A DNA stretch of 64,000 nucleotides from DASUBV01 sp035763085 (GTDB lineage: Bacteria > Actinomycetota > Actinomycetes > Streptosporangiales > Streptosporangiaceae), in contig DASUBV010000324.1 of NCBI GenBank assembly GCA_035763085.1, positions 1 to 64,000 on the forward strand. Direction: 5' to 3'. Position numbers and translations under genes: made by a program. Positions 50,224 to 58,527 of this stretch are shown piece after piece. Numbering within the stretch: position 1 is the first letter of the stretch; each line of letters opens with the position of its first letter. The notes under the pieces were generated by a model. It saw only the letters and a program-made list of their open reading frames with translations. It was not told the origin of the DNA and made no database searches.

Positions 50224-53073
50224 CTACTGGTCAGCCCCGTCGGCGCCGCTGGCCTCGCCCGGTGCCCCCGGCGCGGCCGGCGGAGCGGAGTCCGGTACCG
50301 CCTCGGAGACGGCCGTGGCACCGGAGTCCGCCCCCGGTCCGTTGCCGGCGTCGCCGGGCTGGCTGCCGCCCCCGAGCCGGCCCAGCGCCCAGCCGCGCTG
50401 CAGGGCTGCCATCGTGTTCCTGGCTGCCTCCGGTGAGGCCTGCCGCGGCGCGCGGGCGGGCTGGCCGTCCGCGGCGCCGGCGTCGCGCAGCTGCGGCGCG
50501 AGGCTGGCCTGGCGAACCCGGACCGGCAGGCCGAAGTTGCCCAGTTCACCGGTGTCACTGAGGTCGCCCACGTCGCCCAGGCCGTCCAGCCCGCTCAGCC
50601 CGTCCAGGTCGCTCAGGGCACCGAGGCCTGACGGGCTGGCCGCCGCCCGTGCGGGCCCGGAAGCCGGCCGCCCCGGGTCCGGTGACCCGTTGCCCCGGCG
50701 CCCTGTGTCCAGCCCGGCGACCGGAGCGGGGCCGCCGGGGCCCGGCGTGGCAGGCGTGCTCGCCGCGGCGGCCCGCCCAGCCGGCGGCGCGGGGACTGGC
50801 GACGCGGAGACTGGCGGCGCACCCTCCTGCGAGACCACCTCCGGTGAGGCCGGCAGCGGTGACCCTGGCAGCGGTGACAGGGGGATAGACGACACGGTCA
50901 CCGGAGCGGCAGGCGCGCCGGCCGCCGGGCGGGTGCCCGGCGATCCGGGACCGGCCGGCCAGGACCCGCCATCGCGGCCATCGCGCCCGCCCGGCCCGTC
51001 ACCGCGCCCGCCCGGCCCGTCACCGCGCCCGCCCGTCCCGGCGTCCGGCCCGGTCAGGGCCTCGCGCGGGCCGGGGCCGCCCAGGCCGCGCCCGTCACTG
51101 CCGTCGGACAGCGCGTGCCGGCCACTCACCGACAGCGCCCGGCCGTCCGCGCCGACGGCCGGGATGGTCTCGTAGGCGCCCTCCTCGACCACCAGGCTGA
51201 GCGGGATGATCACGATGGCCGTCGTGCCGCCGTAGGGGGAGGGGCGGAGCGTGATCTTGATGTCGTGGCGGCGGGCCAGCCGCCCGGCGATGAACAGGCC
51301 TAGCCGGTCACTGCCCGACAGGTCGAATGCCGGCGGGCTGGCCAGGTTGCGGTTGATCTCCGCCAGCCGCTCATCGGTGATGCCCAGGCCGCGGTCCTCG
51401 ACCTCGACGGCGAACCCGCGGCCCACGATGTCCCCGGCGATCCGCACCGGCGTGTTCGGCGGCGAGAACACCGTCGCGTTCTCGGCCAGCTCGGCCACCA
51501 GGTGGATCACGTCGGCGACCGCGGAGCCGGCCAGCGCGGCGCGGGTGCGCACCTCCACCCGGATCCGGGCGTAGTCCTCCACCTCGGCCACCGCCGCGCG
51601 CAGCACGTCCTGCAGCGGCACCGGGTGCCGCCAGCTGCGGCCCGGCGAGTCGCCCGACAAGATGATCAGGCCCTCGGCGTGCCGGCGCATGCGCGTGGTG
51701 AGGTGGTCGATCCGGAACAGGTCCTCCAGCTCACCGGGCTCGCTGGCGCGCCGCTCCATGCCGTCCAGCAGCCGCAGCTGCCGGTGCAGCAGCACCTGGC
51801 TGCGCCGGGCGAGGTTGCGGAACACGTCGCTGATCCCGCGGCGGAGGCTGGCCTCATCGACGGCGGCCTGAATCGCAGTGCGCTGGACGACGTGGAAGGC
51901 CTGGCGCACCTGGTCGATCTCGTCCGCGCTGGCCTCGACCGAGGGTGCCTCGGCCGCGACGTCGACCGGCTGGCCGTCGCGCAGCCGCTGCATGACGCTG
52001 GGCAGCCGGTCGTTGGCCAGCTCCAGGGCGGACTCGCGCAGCTCGCCGAGCTGCCGGATCAGGCCGCGGCCGATGAAGAAGGAGAACAGCAGCGACACGA
52101 TGATTGCCAGCAAGCCCAGGCCGCCGGCCAGGATCAGCCGCAGGTAGATGGAGTTGCCCTGCAGGCTGGCCCGGATGGTGGCCGAGTCCGCGGCCTGCGT
52201 GAGCGCCTTGCCCAGGCCCGTCGAGTAGGAGGTCACGGTCGCCGCCCAGGGCATCGGCTGGACCGGCGGCAGGCCGTGCGCTGCCCGGCCGTGGATGACC
52301 GCGTTCTCCAGGTGCGCCAGCGCCCGCGTCTGCTGCGGGCTGACGAAGTGCTCATACAGCGCCCGGTCGCCCGGGTTCAGCTGCGGCAGCGAGTCGGCAA
52401 CCAGGTACTCGCGCAGCCCGGCGAGCTGGGCGAACTCGGCCCGGTCGGCCGGCGGGAACGAGCGGGCCGCGAGGTCGCTGGTGACCAGGTCGCTCTCCTC
52501 CAGCACTACCTGATCGGCCTCGTCCAGCCGGACCAGCGTCACCGACTGGATGACCAGGGGCACGTTGTCGTACTGCTGGACGGCTTCCTCCAGCATCCGG
52601 TCCGTCGCCGTCACCATGGCGTTGTAGGCGTTGAACGCGGCCAGCCGGGTGATGGTGCCCGAGGTGATCCGGTCGCGCAGCCGGGGCAGCCCCTGGGTGA
52701 TCCTGACCAGCCGGCTGGCCGCCGCCCGCTCCGGCCGCGATGCGTCAGCTGTCAGGGTGCCCGACATGCTCGTCCCGTCGAACAACCGCACTACCCGGTC
52801 GGTGATGCGCTCCTGGAGGTTCAGCTGGGTCAGCGCCCGGCTGGTCGGTGCGGCCATGTACATCAGCGCCAGCCGGCGCTCGGTGGCCAGCTGGGTCTGC
52901 ACGGCCCCGGCCGGCTGGGCGGTCACGTTCTTGACTGTCCGGGCCCGCTGCAGGTTGATCGCCGCGTTCACGGTGATGGTCGCGGCGTAGGCGTAGACCC
53001 CGATCAGCGAGAGCACCGGGACCAGGATGAGCAGGAGAACCCGAAGGCGAATCGACTTGTGACGCAGGCCCAT
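50224..53073 (-). CDS. cvnA: Conservon sensor histidine-kinase-like protein (CvnA)
   Basis: A 949-residue membrane sensor. Residues 10-32 form the first membrane helix, then a large extracytoplasmic NIT-type (nitrate/nitrite-sensing-like) domain to about residue 305, a second helix near 310-335, and HAMP. A DHp-like segment with L-L-H-R-Q-L-R-L-L-D-G-M-E and an HATPase_c domain (E-L-A-E-N-A-T near residue 525; E-D-R-G-L-G-I; L-G-L-F-I-A) follow. A roughly 290-residue Pro/Gly/Ala tail carries G-D-G-P-G-G-R repeats. The ATG at 53073 gives the family N-terminus; the frame continues 48 codons upstream without a good site. Confidence 0.88.
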   Translation of the reverse strand: MGLRHKSIRLRVLLLILVPVLSLIGVYAYAATITVNAAINLQRARTVKNVTAQPAGAVQTQLATERRLALMYMAAPTSRALTQLNLQERITDRVVRLFDGTSMSGTLTADASRPERAAASRLVRITQGLPRLRDRITSGTITRLAAFNAYNAMVTATDRMLEEAVQQYDNVPLVIQSVTLVRLDEADQVVLEESDLVTSDLAARSFPPADRAEFAQLAGLREYLVADSLPQLNPGDRALYEHFVSPQQTRALAHLENAVIHGRAAHGLPPVQPMPWAATVTSYSTGLGKALTQAADSATIRASLQGNSIYLRLILAGGLGLLAIIVSLLFSFFIGRGLIRQLGELRESALELANDRLPSVMQRLRDGQPVDVAAEAPSVEASADEIDQVRQAFHVVQRTAIQAAVDEASLRRGISDVFRNLARRSQVLLHRQLRLLDGMERRASEPGELEDLFRIDHLTTRMRRHAEGLIILSGDSPGRSWRHPVPLQDVLRAAVAEVEDYARIRVEVRTRAALAGSAVADVIHLVAELAENATVFSPPNTPVRIAGDIVGRGFAVEVEDRGLGITDERLAEINRNLASPPAFDLSGSDRLGLFIAGRLARRHDIKITLRPSPYGGTTAIVIIPLSLVVEEGAYETIPAVGADGRALSVSGRHALSDGSDGRGLGGPGPREALTGPDAGTGGRGDGPGGRGDGPGGRDGRDGGSWPAGPGSPGTRPAAGAPAAPVTVSSIPLSPLPGSPLPASPEVVSQEGAPPVSASPVPAPPAGRAAAASTPATPGPGGPAPVAGLDTGRRGNGSPDPGRPASGPARAAASPSGLGALSDLDGLSGLDGLGDVGDLSDTGELGNFGLPVRVRQASLAPQLRDAGAADGQPARAPRQASPEAARNTMAALQRGWALGRLGGGSQPGDAGNGPGADSGATAVSEAVPDSAPPAAPGAPGEASGADGADQ

Positions 53074-53520
53074 GACTGTAGCCCCGGTGTGAGAAGTGAC
53101 CGCCGAACCCCTGTGTGGCGGATGGGTCATACGAAGGTTTCGTAGCTTAACAACCATTAATAAACCGGGAGGGGTGAACGTCCGCATTGGCGCGCCTCTT
53201 TTCCGGATGTACGGCACGCGTATCCTCGGCTGGCCGCTGTCAGTCGTTTCAGGTAGTCATCGGCAGCAGTCGGGCGCCGATTCCGCGGGCGAATGTGAAT
53301 AGCGGCAATAACCATAGTTTAGATAAATATGTCCACATTTTCATCCGTTTGCCGGACGCCCGCCCGGGGGGCCCAGGCCGTCGCAGGAGGGCCGGAACGG
53401 AGGTGACCCGGGCCGGCCCCGGCCCGCACCGCCGGCCCCGCCGGGGTGCCCGGCAAGCGCCATGCCCGGTGCCGGCCCGCCCCGGATCGCCGTGCATCCC
53501 CGGGGAAGTTCCGGGATCGC

Positions 53521-53555
53521 GGCAGATCCGGGTCGGTATACAACCCGGATCTGCC
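53521..53555. terminator. 13-bp perfect inverted repeat in the cvnA-hpnC spacer
   Basis: GGCAGATCCGGGT (53521-53533) pairs with ACCCGGATCTGCC (53543-53555) across a 9-base loop containing GTATAC. No gene ends nearby, so it may be an operator, a small-RNA terminator or an orphan element. A copy of its left-arm neighbourhood (TCCGGGATCGCGG) lies just upstream. Confidence 0.45.
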
Positions 53556-53850
53556 ATGTCACGCAGCGTCCGCTGTCCCGCTCGCCCGCAGGGTGCCCGG
53601 GCGGCACCGTCTTCCCTCGTCGCTCGTTCCTCGCTCCTCAGTCCGGACGGCGCCGGCGCCCCGCCGGCTCGCTCCGGCGCCGCGGGGGCGGCACCGGGCG
53701 GGACCGGCGGAAGGTACTGACAATGGCGTCAGCTTTAAATAATTTGACGGCGGACTGGATAAGGGAAACACCGCGCTGCGCCTACTCTGACCTGCCGGGG
53801 CCGGCATAATGGGGCTGGCTGCCGGCCCAGTGCGGTCTTACGGCTGCGAT

Positions 53851-53890
53851 GCGTCACACCGACGCGGACGTCATCTGACGTCGATGTCAT
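53851..53890. promoter_or_regulatory. GACGTC-type repeats upstream of hpnC
   Basis: An inverted repeat GCGTC-ACACC-GACGC (53851-53865) is followed by GACGTC at 53867-53872 and at 53877-53882, exactly 10 bp apart, then ATGTCAT. This helical-turn spacing about 20-50 bases before the AT-rich promoter-like stretch suggests a regulator site for the hopanoid operon. Confidence 0.45.
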
Positions 53891-53950
53891 TATTTGCCTT
53901 CATTACTATTCTGTGCGGAAAATAGGGCCGTGGCGCGTGACGGGACGCGA

Positions 53951-54814
53951 ATGAGCGAGGAGTTCCTCTGGGCGGGGGCGGCGGAAGCCACCCGTACGGA
54001 CGCGATGATGATGCGTTCTACCAGCGAGAACTTCCCTGTTGCGCTGCGCGTGCTGCCCGCTGCGCGGCGCCGGCACCTGATGGCCGTATACGGCTTCGCC
54101 CGGATAACTGATGACATCGGCGACGAGGCCCCGCCCGCCGAGCGCCCCCGAATGCTGGACGAGCTCGAGGCGGATCTGCGGCGGCTAAAAGACGGCCAGG
54201 CGCGCCTTCCGGTCATTCGCGCGCTGGGGCCCGCGGTGCACGAGCTGGGCGTGCCTATACAGCCCTTTCTGGATCTCATCGCCGCTAATCGGCAGGACCA
54301 GATAGTCAGCCGCTACCAGACCTTCCCTGAGCTGCTGGGCTACTGTGCTCTCTCCGCTAACCCCGTCGGACGGATCGTCCTGTATGTCTTCGGCGTCTTC
54401 ACCCCGGCCCGCGCGCAGCTTTCCGATCAGGTCTGCACCGCTCTGCAGCTGGCCGAGCACTGGCAGGACGTGGCTGAGGACTACCAGGCGGGCCGGATCT
54501 ACCTGCCGGGCGAGGACATGGCCCGGTACGGCGTGGCGGAATCCGACCTGGCCGGGCGGGCCGCGCCGCCCCGGCTGCGCGAGCTGATGGCCTTCGAGAC
54601 CCGCCGGGCGGGCCAGCTGCTGGACGACGGCGCGCCGCTGGTCGCCACCTTGCGGGGCACCGCCCGGCTGGCTGTCGCCGGCTACGTGGCCGGCGGCCGG
54701 GCCGCGCTGGCCTCGATCGCCGGGGCCGGCTACGACGTGCTGGCCACCGCGGCGGTGCCGGGCAAGCGGCGGACCGCCGCCGAGCTGCTGCGCACGGTGG
54801 TGACGGGACGGTGA
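53951..54814 (+). CDS. hpnC: Hydroxysqualene synthase HpnC
   Basis: First gene of the hopanoid operon. HpnC converts presqualene diphosphate to hydroxysqualene. The 287-residue squalene/phytoene-synthase-fold protein has the first Asp-rich motif D-D-I-G-D-E near residue 55, and the second W-Q-D-V-A-E-D-Y-Q-A-G-R-I-Y-L-P near residues 171-186. The S-E-N-F-P-V-A N-terminal motif is typical of HpnC. The start is uncertain: the ATG at 53951 has only a weak site, and a frame continues to 53894. The stop overlaps the hpnD start. Confidence 0.92.
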   Translation: MSEEFLWAGAAEATRTDAMMMRSTSENFPVALRVLPAARRRHLMAVYGFARITDDIGDEAPPAERPRMLDELEADLRRLKDGQARLPVIRALGPAVHELGVPIQPFLDLIAANRQDQIVSRYQTFPELLGYCALSANPVGRIVLYVFGVFTPARAQLSDQVCTALQLAEHWQDVAEDYQAGRIYLPGEDMARYGVAESDLAGRAAPPRLRELMAFETRRAGQLLDDGAPLVATLRGTARLAVAGYVAGGRAALASIAGAGYDVLATAAVPGKRRTAAELLRTVVTGR

Positions 54815-55911
54815 GCGCCATGGCCCCGCCGTCGGCGCAGACCCTCGCCGCCTACGAGCACTGCGAGCAGGTCACCAGGACCGAGGCGCGGAACTTCTCC
54901 TACGGCATCGCGCTGCTCCCGCAGGACAAGCGCCGGGCGCTGTCGGCGGTGTACGCGCTGGCCCGCCGGATCGACGACATCGGTGACGGCGACCTGCCGC
55001 CCGGCGACAAGCTCGCCGCCCTGGCGCAGGCTCGTGAGCAGGTGAGCCAGCTGGCTGCCGGGACCGCCGGGCCGCAGCCGGACCCCGTGCTGCATGCCCT
55101 GGCCGACGCCGCGGTGCGGTTCGCGATCCCGCTCAGCGCGTTCGGGGAGCTCATCGACGGCTGCGAGGCCGACGTGCGCGGCACCCGGTATGCCACCTTC
55201 GCCGAGCTGGAGCACTACTGCAGGTGCGTGGCCGGCTCGATCGGCCGCCTGTCGCTGGGCGTGTTCGGCTGCGCGGACCGGGCCGCTGCCGAGCCGCTCG
55301 CCGACGCGCTCGGCGTGGCCCTGCAGGTCACCAACATCCTGCGTGACATCCGCGAGGACCACGGGACCGGCCGCGTCTACCTGCCGGCCGACGATCTCGC
55401 CCGGTTCGGCGCGACCCTGGGGGCCGGCCAGCCGTGGCCCGCGCAGACCGCCCCGCTGGAGCAGGTGATCTTGTTCGAGGCCGACCGGGCGCGCAGCTGG
55501 TATGCGGCTGGCCTGCGGCTGATGCCTATGCTCGACTGGCGCAGCGCCGCCTCGGCCGGGGCTATGGCCGGCATCTACCTGCGCCTGCTTGGGCACATGT
55601 CGGCCACCCCGGCGCAGGTGCTGACGCGGCGCATGTCCCTGCCCACGAAGGAGAAGCTCATGGTTGCCGTCCGGGCGCTGGCGGGCCGCCCGCCCCGGCC
55701 GCCGGCCGGCGTCGACCCGGCCGTGCCGACGGGCACCTGGCCGGCCCGCGCCGCCGGCGCCGGGCCCGCGCAGCCGTCCGCAGCCGTCCCGGCGGCGGGC
55801 GGCGGGAGGGCGGCCCCGGCCAGTGAGGCCATCGATGCGGCTGAAGGGCCCCCGGCAGGGCAGGAGGGGCCGGCAGATGCCGTGCGGCCGGTTGCGGGGG
55901 GTGCCCCGTGA
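54811..55911 (+). CDS. hpnD: Presqualene diphosphate synthase HpnD
   Basis: Condenses two farnesyl diphosphates to presqualene diphosphate. The 366-residue protein has the N-F-S-Y-G-I near residue 30, D-D-I-G-D-G-D near residue 55, Y-C-x-x-V-A-G-S-I-G near residue 138, and N-I-L-R-D-I-R-E-D-x-x-x-G-R-V-Y-L-P near residues 173-190, the two metal-binding helices. The last 75 residues are Ala/Pro/Gly-rich and extend past the normal 280-290-residue length. The GTG start overlaps the hpnC stop; an ATG three codons in is possible. Confidence 0.94.
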   Translation: MSAMAPPSAQTLAAYEHCEQVTRTEARNFSYGIALLPQDKRRALSAVYALARRIDDIGDGDLPPGDKLAALAQAREQVSQLAAGTAGPQPDPVLHALADAAVRFAIPLSAFGELIDGCEADVRGTRYATFAELEHYCRCVAGSIGRLSLGVFGCADRAAAEPLADALGVALQVTNILRDIREDHGTGRVYLPADDLARFGATLGAGQPWPAQTAPLEQVILFEADRARSWYAAGLRLMPMLDWRSAASAGAMAGIYLRLLGHMSATPAQVLTRRMSLPTKEKLMVAVRALAGRPPRPPAGVDPAVPTGTWPARAAGAGPAQPSAAVPAAGGGRAAPASEAIDAAEGPPAGQEGPADAVRPVAGGAP

Positions 55912-57428
55912 CCGGCCGGCATGTTCTGGTCATCGGCGGCGGGCTGGCCGGCATCAGTGCCGCGATCCAGCTGCGCGAGGCAGGCGCCGGCGTCACCCTG
56001 CTCGAGGCGCGGGGCTGGCTCGGCGGCGCGACGTGCTCGTTTGCCCGCGGCGCGAAGGTCATCGACAACGGGCAGCACGTGTTCCTGCGCTGCTGCACCG
56101 CCTACACCGGGCTGCTGGCCCGGCTCGGGATGACCGGCTCGGTGTCGGTGCAGGAGCGCTTCGACGTGACCGTCCTCACCCCCGGCCGCCAGGCCCGGCT
56201 GCGGCGCAGCTCGCTGCCCGCGCCGCTGCACCTGACCGGCTCGCTGGCCCGGTACGGGCTGCTCACCCCGGCCGAGCGGCTCAAGGCAGGCCGGGCCGCC
56301 CTCGGCATGCGGTTCGCCGACCCGGCGAGCCCGCGGCTGGACGGCCAGCGGCTCGGTGACTGGCTGGCAGCGCGCTGGCAGGGCGAGCGAGCCCGGCGCC
56401 GGCTATGGGACCTGTTCATCATCTCGGCCCTGAACATCGCCGGCGACGACGCCAGCACGGCCCTGGCCGCGACGGTGATCAAGACCGCCCTGCTCGGCGA
56501 CAAGGACGCCGCGGACATCGGCATCTCCGCCATCCCGCTGGGCGACCTGCACGGCAAGGCAGCCGCGCAACTGCTGGCCCGGCTCGGCGCCGACGTGCGG
56601 CTGAGCACCAAGGCCGTGTCGATCGAGCCGGTCACCGGCGGCGGCTTCCGCGTCCGGGTCGCCGGAGGGGACGCCACGGACCGGCGCCTGGGCGCGGCCA
56701 GCGGCAACGGCAGCAGCGCCGTCGGCGCCGGCCCGGACCAGGCCACCGGCAACGAGCCCGCCCGGGACGAGGCCGCCGGGCCGGGAAGCGGCGGCGTGCT
56801 GACCGCCGACGCGGTCGTGCTCGCGGTGCCGGCCTGGCTGGCCGCCAAGCTCGCGCCCGCCGCCCTGGCTGCCGAGGCGGCCCGGTGGGGCCAGCTGGGC
56901 GTCTCGCCTATCGTCAACGTGCACGTGCACTACGACCGGCGGGTCACCCGGCTGCCGTTCGCGGCGGCGCTGGACTCACCGGTGCAGTGGGTGTTCGACA
57001 AGACCAGGGCCGCCGGGGTGACCGGCGGCCAGTACCTGGCCGTCTCGCTGTCCGCGGCTGATGAGTACGTGGACGTCCCGGCGGCCCGGCTGCGCGAGCG
57101 GTTCCTGCCCGCGCTGGAGCAGCTCTTCCCGGCCGCCGCGGAAGCGAGCGTGCTGGATTTCTTCGTCACCAGAGAACGCCGGGCGACGTTCCGCCAGGTG
57201 CCGGGGTGCGGCCGCCTGCGGCCGCGGGCCGGCACCTCGGTGCCCGGCCTCGCGCTGGCTGGCGCCTGGACCGAAACCGGTTGGCCGGACACGATGGAGG
57301 GAGCCGTGCGGAGCGGACAGAACGCCGCAGAGCACATCATGGGGGAACTGGCGGGCCTGGCGCCTGCCGGCCAGGAGCAGTCTCAGCGGGTTAGCGCCGC
57401 CGAGACTGCGGCAAGGGCGTCGTCATGA
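55908..57428 (+). CDS. hpnE: Hydroxysqualene dehydroxylase HpnE
   Basis: FAD-dependent amine-oxidase-fold enzyme that removes the hydroxyl of hydroxysqualene to give squalene. The 506-residue protein begins with the dinucleotide motif V-I-G-G-G-L-A-G at residues 7-14 and L-E-A-R near residue 33. It has the G-Q-H-V-F-L-R-C-C loop near residue 58 and the C-terminal A-G-A-W-T-E-T-G-W-P-D-T-M-E-G motif near residues 447-461. A 30-residue Gly/Ser-rich insert sits near residues 263-295. GTG overlaps the hpnD stop; the stop overlaps the next ATG. Confidence 0.95.
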   Translation: MTGRHVLVIGGGLAGISAAIQLREAGAGVTLLEARGWLGGATCSFARGAKVIDNGQHVFLRCCTAYTGLLARLGMTGSVSVQERFDVTVLTPGRQARLRRSSLPAPLHLTGSLARYGLLTPAERLKAGRAALGMRFADPASPRLDGQRLGDWLAARWQGERARRRLWDLFIISALNIAGDDASTALAATVIKTALLGDKDAADIGISAIPLGDLHGKAAAQLLARLGADVRLSTKAVSIEPVTGGGFRVRVAGGDATDRRLGAASGNGSSAVGAGPDQATGNEPARDEAAGPGSGGVLTADAVVLAVPAWLAAKLAPAALAAEAARWGQLGVSPIVNVHVHYDRRVTRLPFAAALDSPVQWVFDKTRAAGVTGGQYLAVSLSAADEYVDVPAARLRERFLPALEQLFPAAAEASVLDFFVTRERRATFRQVPGCGRLRPRAGTSVPGLALAGAWTETGWPDTMEGAVRSGQNAAEHIMGELAGLAPAGQEQSQRVSAAETAARASS

Positions 57429-58444
57429 CGACCACCATGCCGGCGGGAGTGGCCGCCGCACGCGATCTTGTGGCCCCGGCCATCGCCGGCTGGCTGGAGC
57501 GACTGAGCCCGGATGTCCGGATTGTCGCGTTGTATCACCTCGGCTTCGTCGATGCCGACGGCGCGCCGACCGGGGATGGCCAGGGCGGCAAGGCCCTGCG
57601 GCCCGCCCTGGCCCTGCTGTCGGCGCGCGCCGCGGGCGCCCCGGCCGAGCGCGGGGTCGCCGCGGCGGCAGCGGTCGAGTTCGTGCACAACTTCTCGCTG
57701 CTGCACGACGACATCATGGACGGCGACACCGAGCGCCGGCACCGCCCGACCGCCTGGACGGTGTTCGGCGTCGGCTCGGCGATCCTGGCCGGTGACGCCC
57801 TGCTGTGCCTGGCCCAGGACATCCTGCTGACCGACCCCGGCCCGCAGGCGGTGTGGACGGCCCGCTGCCTGTCGGCGGCCGTGCACCGGCTGATCGCCGG
57901 CCAGGGCGCGGACCTGGCCTTCGAGCGCCGCGATGACGTGACGCTGGAGGAGTGCCTGGAGATGGCCGGGGACAAGACCGCCGCGCTGATGGCCTGCGCC
58001 TGCAGCATCGGCGCCATCGGCGTCGGCGCGCCGGCCGAGCTGGCCATGGGCCTGGCCGGCTTCGGCGCGCACGCCGGGCTGGCCTTCCAGCTCACCGACG
58101 ACCTGCTGGGCATCTGGGGCGCGCCCGAGGTGACCGGCAAGCCGGTGCGCGCCGACCTGCGCGCCCGCAAGAAGTCCCTGCCCGTGGTCGCCGCGCTCAG
58201 CGGTGACAGCCAGGCCGGCCGGGAGCTGGGCGAGTTGCTGGCCCGGCCGGACGCGCTGGGCGAGGAGGACCTGCTGCGCGCGGCCGACCTGGTCGCGGCC
58301 GCCGGCGGCCGGGAGTGGGCCGAGAGCGAGGCCGACGCGCAGCTGGCGGCGGCCAGCAAGTGCCTGGCCGAGACCGAGATGCCCGACGATGTGCGCTCGG
58401 AGTTCGCGGCCATCGCCGAGTTCATCACCCGGCGGGACAACTGA
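57425..58444 (+). CDS. Polyprenyl diphosphate synthase (probable FPP/GGPP synthase)
   Basis: A 339-residue all-trans prenyl diphosphate synthase. The first Asp-rich motif is H-D-D-I-M-D (residues about 99-104) with R-R-H-R-P-T-A after it; the second is Q-L-T-D-D-L-L-G-I near residue 225. Position five before the first Asp motif is an aromatic (N-F-S-L-L-H-D-D), which favours short products, and the operon needs farnesyl diphosphate, so FPP is the likely product; geranylgeranyl diphosphate cannot be excluded. ATG overlaps the hpnE stop. Confidence 0.9.
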   Translation: MTTTMPAGVAAARDLVAPAIAGWLERLSPDVRIVALYHLGFVDADGAPTGDGQGGKALRPALALLSARAAGAPAERGVAAAAAVEFVHNFSLLHDDIMDGDTERRHRPTAWTVFGVGSAILAGDALLCLAQDILLTDPGPQAVWTARCLSAAVHRLIAGQGADLAFERRDDVTLEECLEMAGDKTAALMACACSIGAIGVGAPAELAMGLAGFGAHAGLAFQLTDDLLGIWGAPEVTGKPVRADLRARKKSLPVVAALSGDSQAGRELGELLARPDALGEEDLLRAADLVAAAGGREWAESEADAQLAAASKCLAETEMPDDVRSEFAAIAEFITRRDN

Positions 58445-58527
58445 GCCGGGAGCAGGCAGCCAGAGGAGAACGCGGGACCAGGTAGCGGGATAAGACAACG
58501 CAGGATTGGATGACGCGGAGTGACGCG

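Larger units (their letters stand above)
53074..53950. other. 877-base divergent spacer between cvnA and the hopanoid operon
   Basis: No protein gene is supported. The spacer has AT-rich islands near 53290-53345 and 53885-53925. The latter contains TTGCCT and TACTAT words that could be an hpnC promoter, and the former may hold a cvnA promoter. Between them lies GC-rich sequence with the hairpin at 53521-53555. Confidence 0.6.

Noticed and set aside
49749..50558. A long N-terminal extension of cvnB
   Set aside because: The extension overlaps cvnA and is low in complexity. GGGGAGG before the ATG at 50156 and the family N-terminus fix the shorter protein.
51502..53145. A 547-codon open frame opposite cvnA
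   Set aside because: It is antisense to a clear sensor gene and its composition is that of an antisense frame.
53249..53809. Several overlapping short open frames in the cvnA-hpnC spacer
   Set aside because: They are in conflicting frames on both strands, of low complexity, and share no start signal; the region is better read as regulatory spacer.
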